Part shown: piece after piece, positions 5,775 through 5,920 of the stretch
How the letters are laid out: the number at the start of each line of letters is the position of its first letter
Position numbering within the stretch: position 1 is the first letter of the stretch
From: an uncultured Clostridia bacterium
GTDB taxonomy: Bacteria > Bacillota > Clostridia > TANB77 > CAG-508
Assembly: GCA_947629995.1 (NCBI GenBank)
Contig: CANRFX010000065.1
Coordinates: 1 to 5,920 of the forward strand
Length of the DNA: 5,920 nt
Direction: 5' to 3'
The notes under the pieces: model-generated
The model's input: the letters and a program-made list of their open reading frames with translations, nothing else
What the model was told of the DNA's origin: nothing
Databases searched by the model: none
Translations under genes and position numbers: made by a program

Positions 5775-5920
5775 ATGGAATATGAAAAAATAAAACAATT
5801 AATGGATGATATGGGAAATTCTAAGTTAACAGATTTAGAAATAGATTTTCCAGATGGTACTAAAATCACTATGAAAAAAGAAGGAAAGCAAATAGTTAAA
5901 ATAACTGAAAACGAGAAAAA
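5775..5920 (+). CDS. accB: Acetyl-CoA carboxylase biotin carboxyl carrier protein, N-terminal part
   Basis: The first 48 codons are present and run off the right edge. TAGGAGG (5757-5763), overlapping the fabF stop, is the ribosome binding site, with an 11-nt spacer to ATG 5775. The residues MEYEKIKQLMDDM, then LTDLEIDFPDGTKITMKK, match the AccB N-terminal pattern (IKxL, a short acidic segment, then LxExxxxDGxxIxxxK). The biotinylated lysine motif (AMKM) and the lipoyl-like domain lie beyond the window. AccB carries the biotin that BirA attaches and supplies the carboxyl group for malonyl-CoA, the FabD substrate. Its place directly after fabF is the standard Clostridia/Bacilli arrangement. 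No CGG codon is seen in this part. Confidence 0.88.
   Translation, partial: MEYEKIKQLMDDMGNSKLTDLEIDFPDGTKITMKKEGKQIVKITENEK

Overview
The window is a strongly AT-rich piece of a low-GC Bacillota-type genome, probably an anaerobic Clostridia-like or uncultivated gut lineage. This placement rests on base composition, strong AGGAGG-type ribosome binding sites, AGA-dominated arginine usage and a clostridial-style fab gene order. It is inference, because no rRNA or marker gene is present.

Layout. Positions 1-371 hold the 5' part of a divergent minus-strand DUF368 membrane protein. Positions 372-492 are the divergent intergenic region, with weak promoter-like elements and a short inverted repeat. 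From 493 to the right edge runs one tight plus-strand operon: an AMP-dependent long-chain fatty acid:CoA (or ACP) ligase (493-2230), a short biotin protein ligase BirA (2250-2810), FabD (2807-3753), FabG (3768-4502), FabF (4519-5759) and the start of AccB (5775 to edge). Together they activate fatty acids, load malonyl groups onto ACP, condense and reduce in FAS-II, and supply the biotinylated carrier of acetyl-CoA carboxylase with the ligase that biotinylates it.

The outstanding signal. Four of the five complete genes are interrupted in the zero frame: once in the ligase, three times in birA, twice in fabD and twice in fabF. All eight breaks have the same structure. An in-frame CGG codon is followed by A, and skipping the C so that GGA is read as glycine restores the normal protein. 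The repaired proteins have normal family lengths (578, 314 and 412 aa, plus a short 185-aa BirA) and intact catalytic residues. CGG does not occur as an arginine codon anywhere in the repaired frames, although CGA, CGT, AGA and AGG do. CGG and CGGA in other codon phases are read normally. The simplest biological reading is that CGG is no longer an arginine codon in this organism, and that the quadruplet CGGA is decoded as glycine, either by obligate +1 frameshifting or by a four-base-reading tRNA-Gly. A systematic sequence error or artificial edit must be excluded, but the strict codon-phase dependence argues against a frame-blind error.
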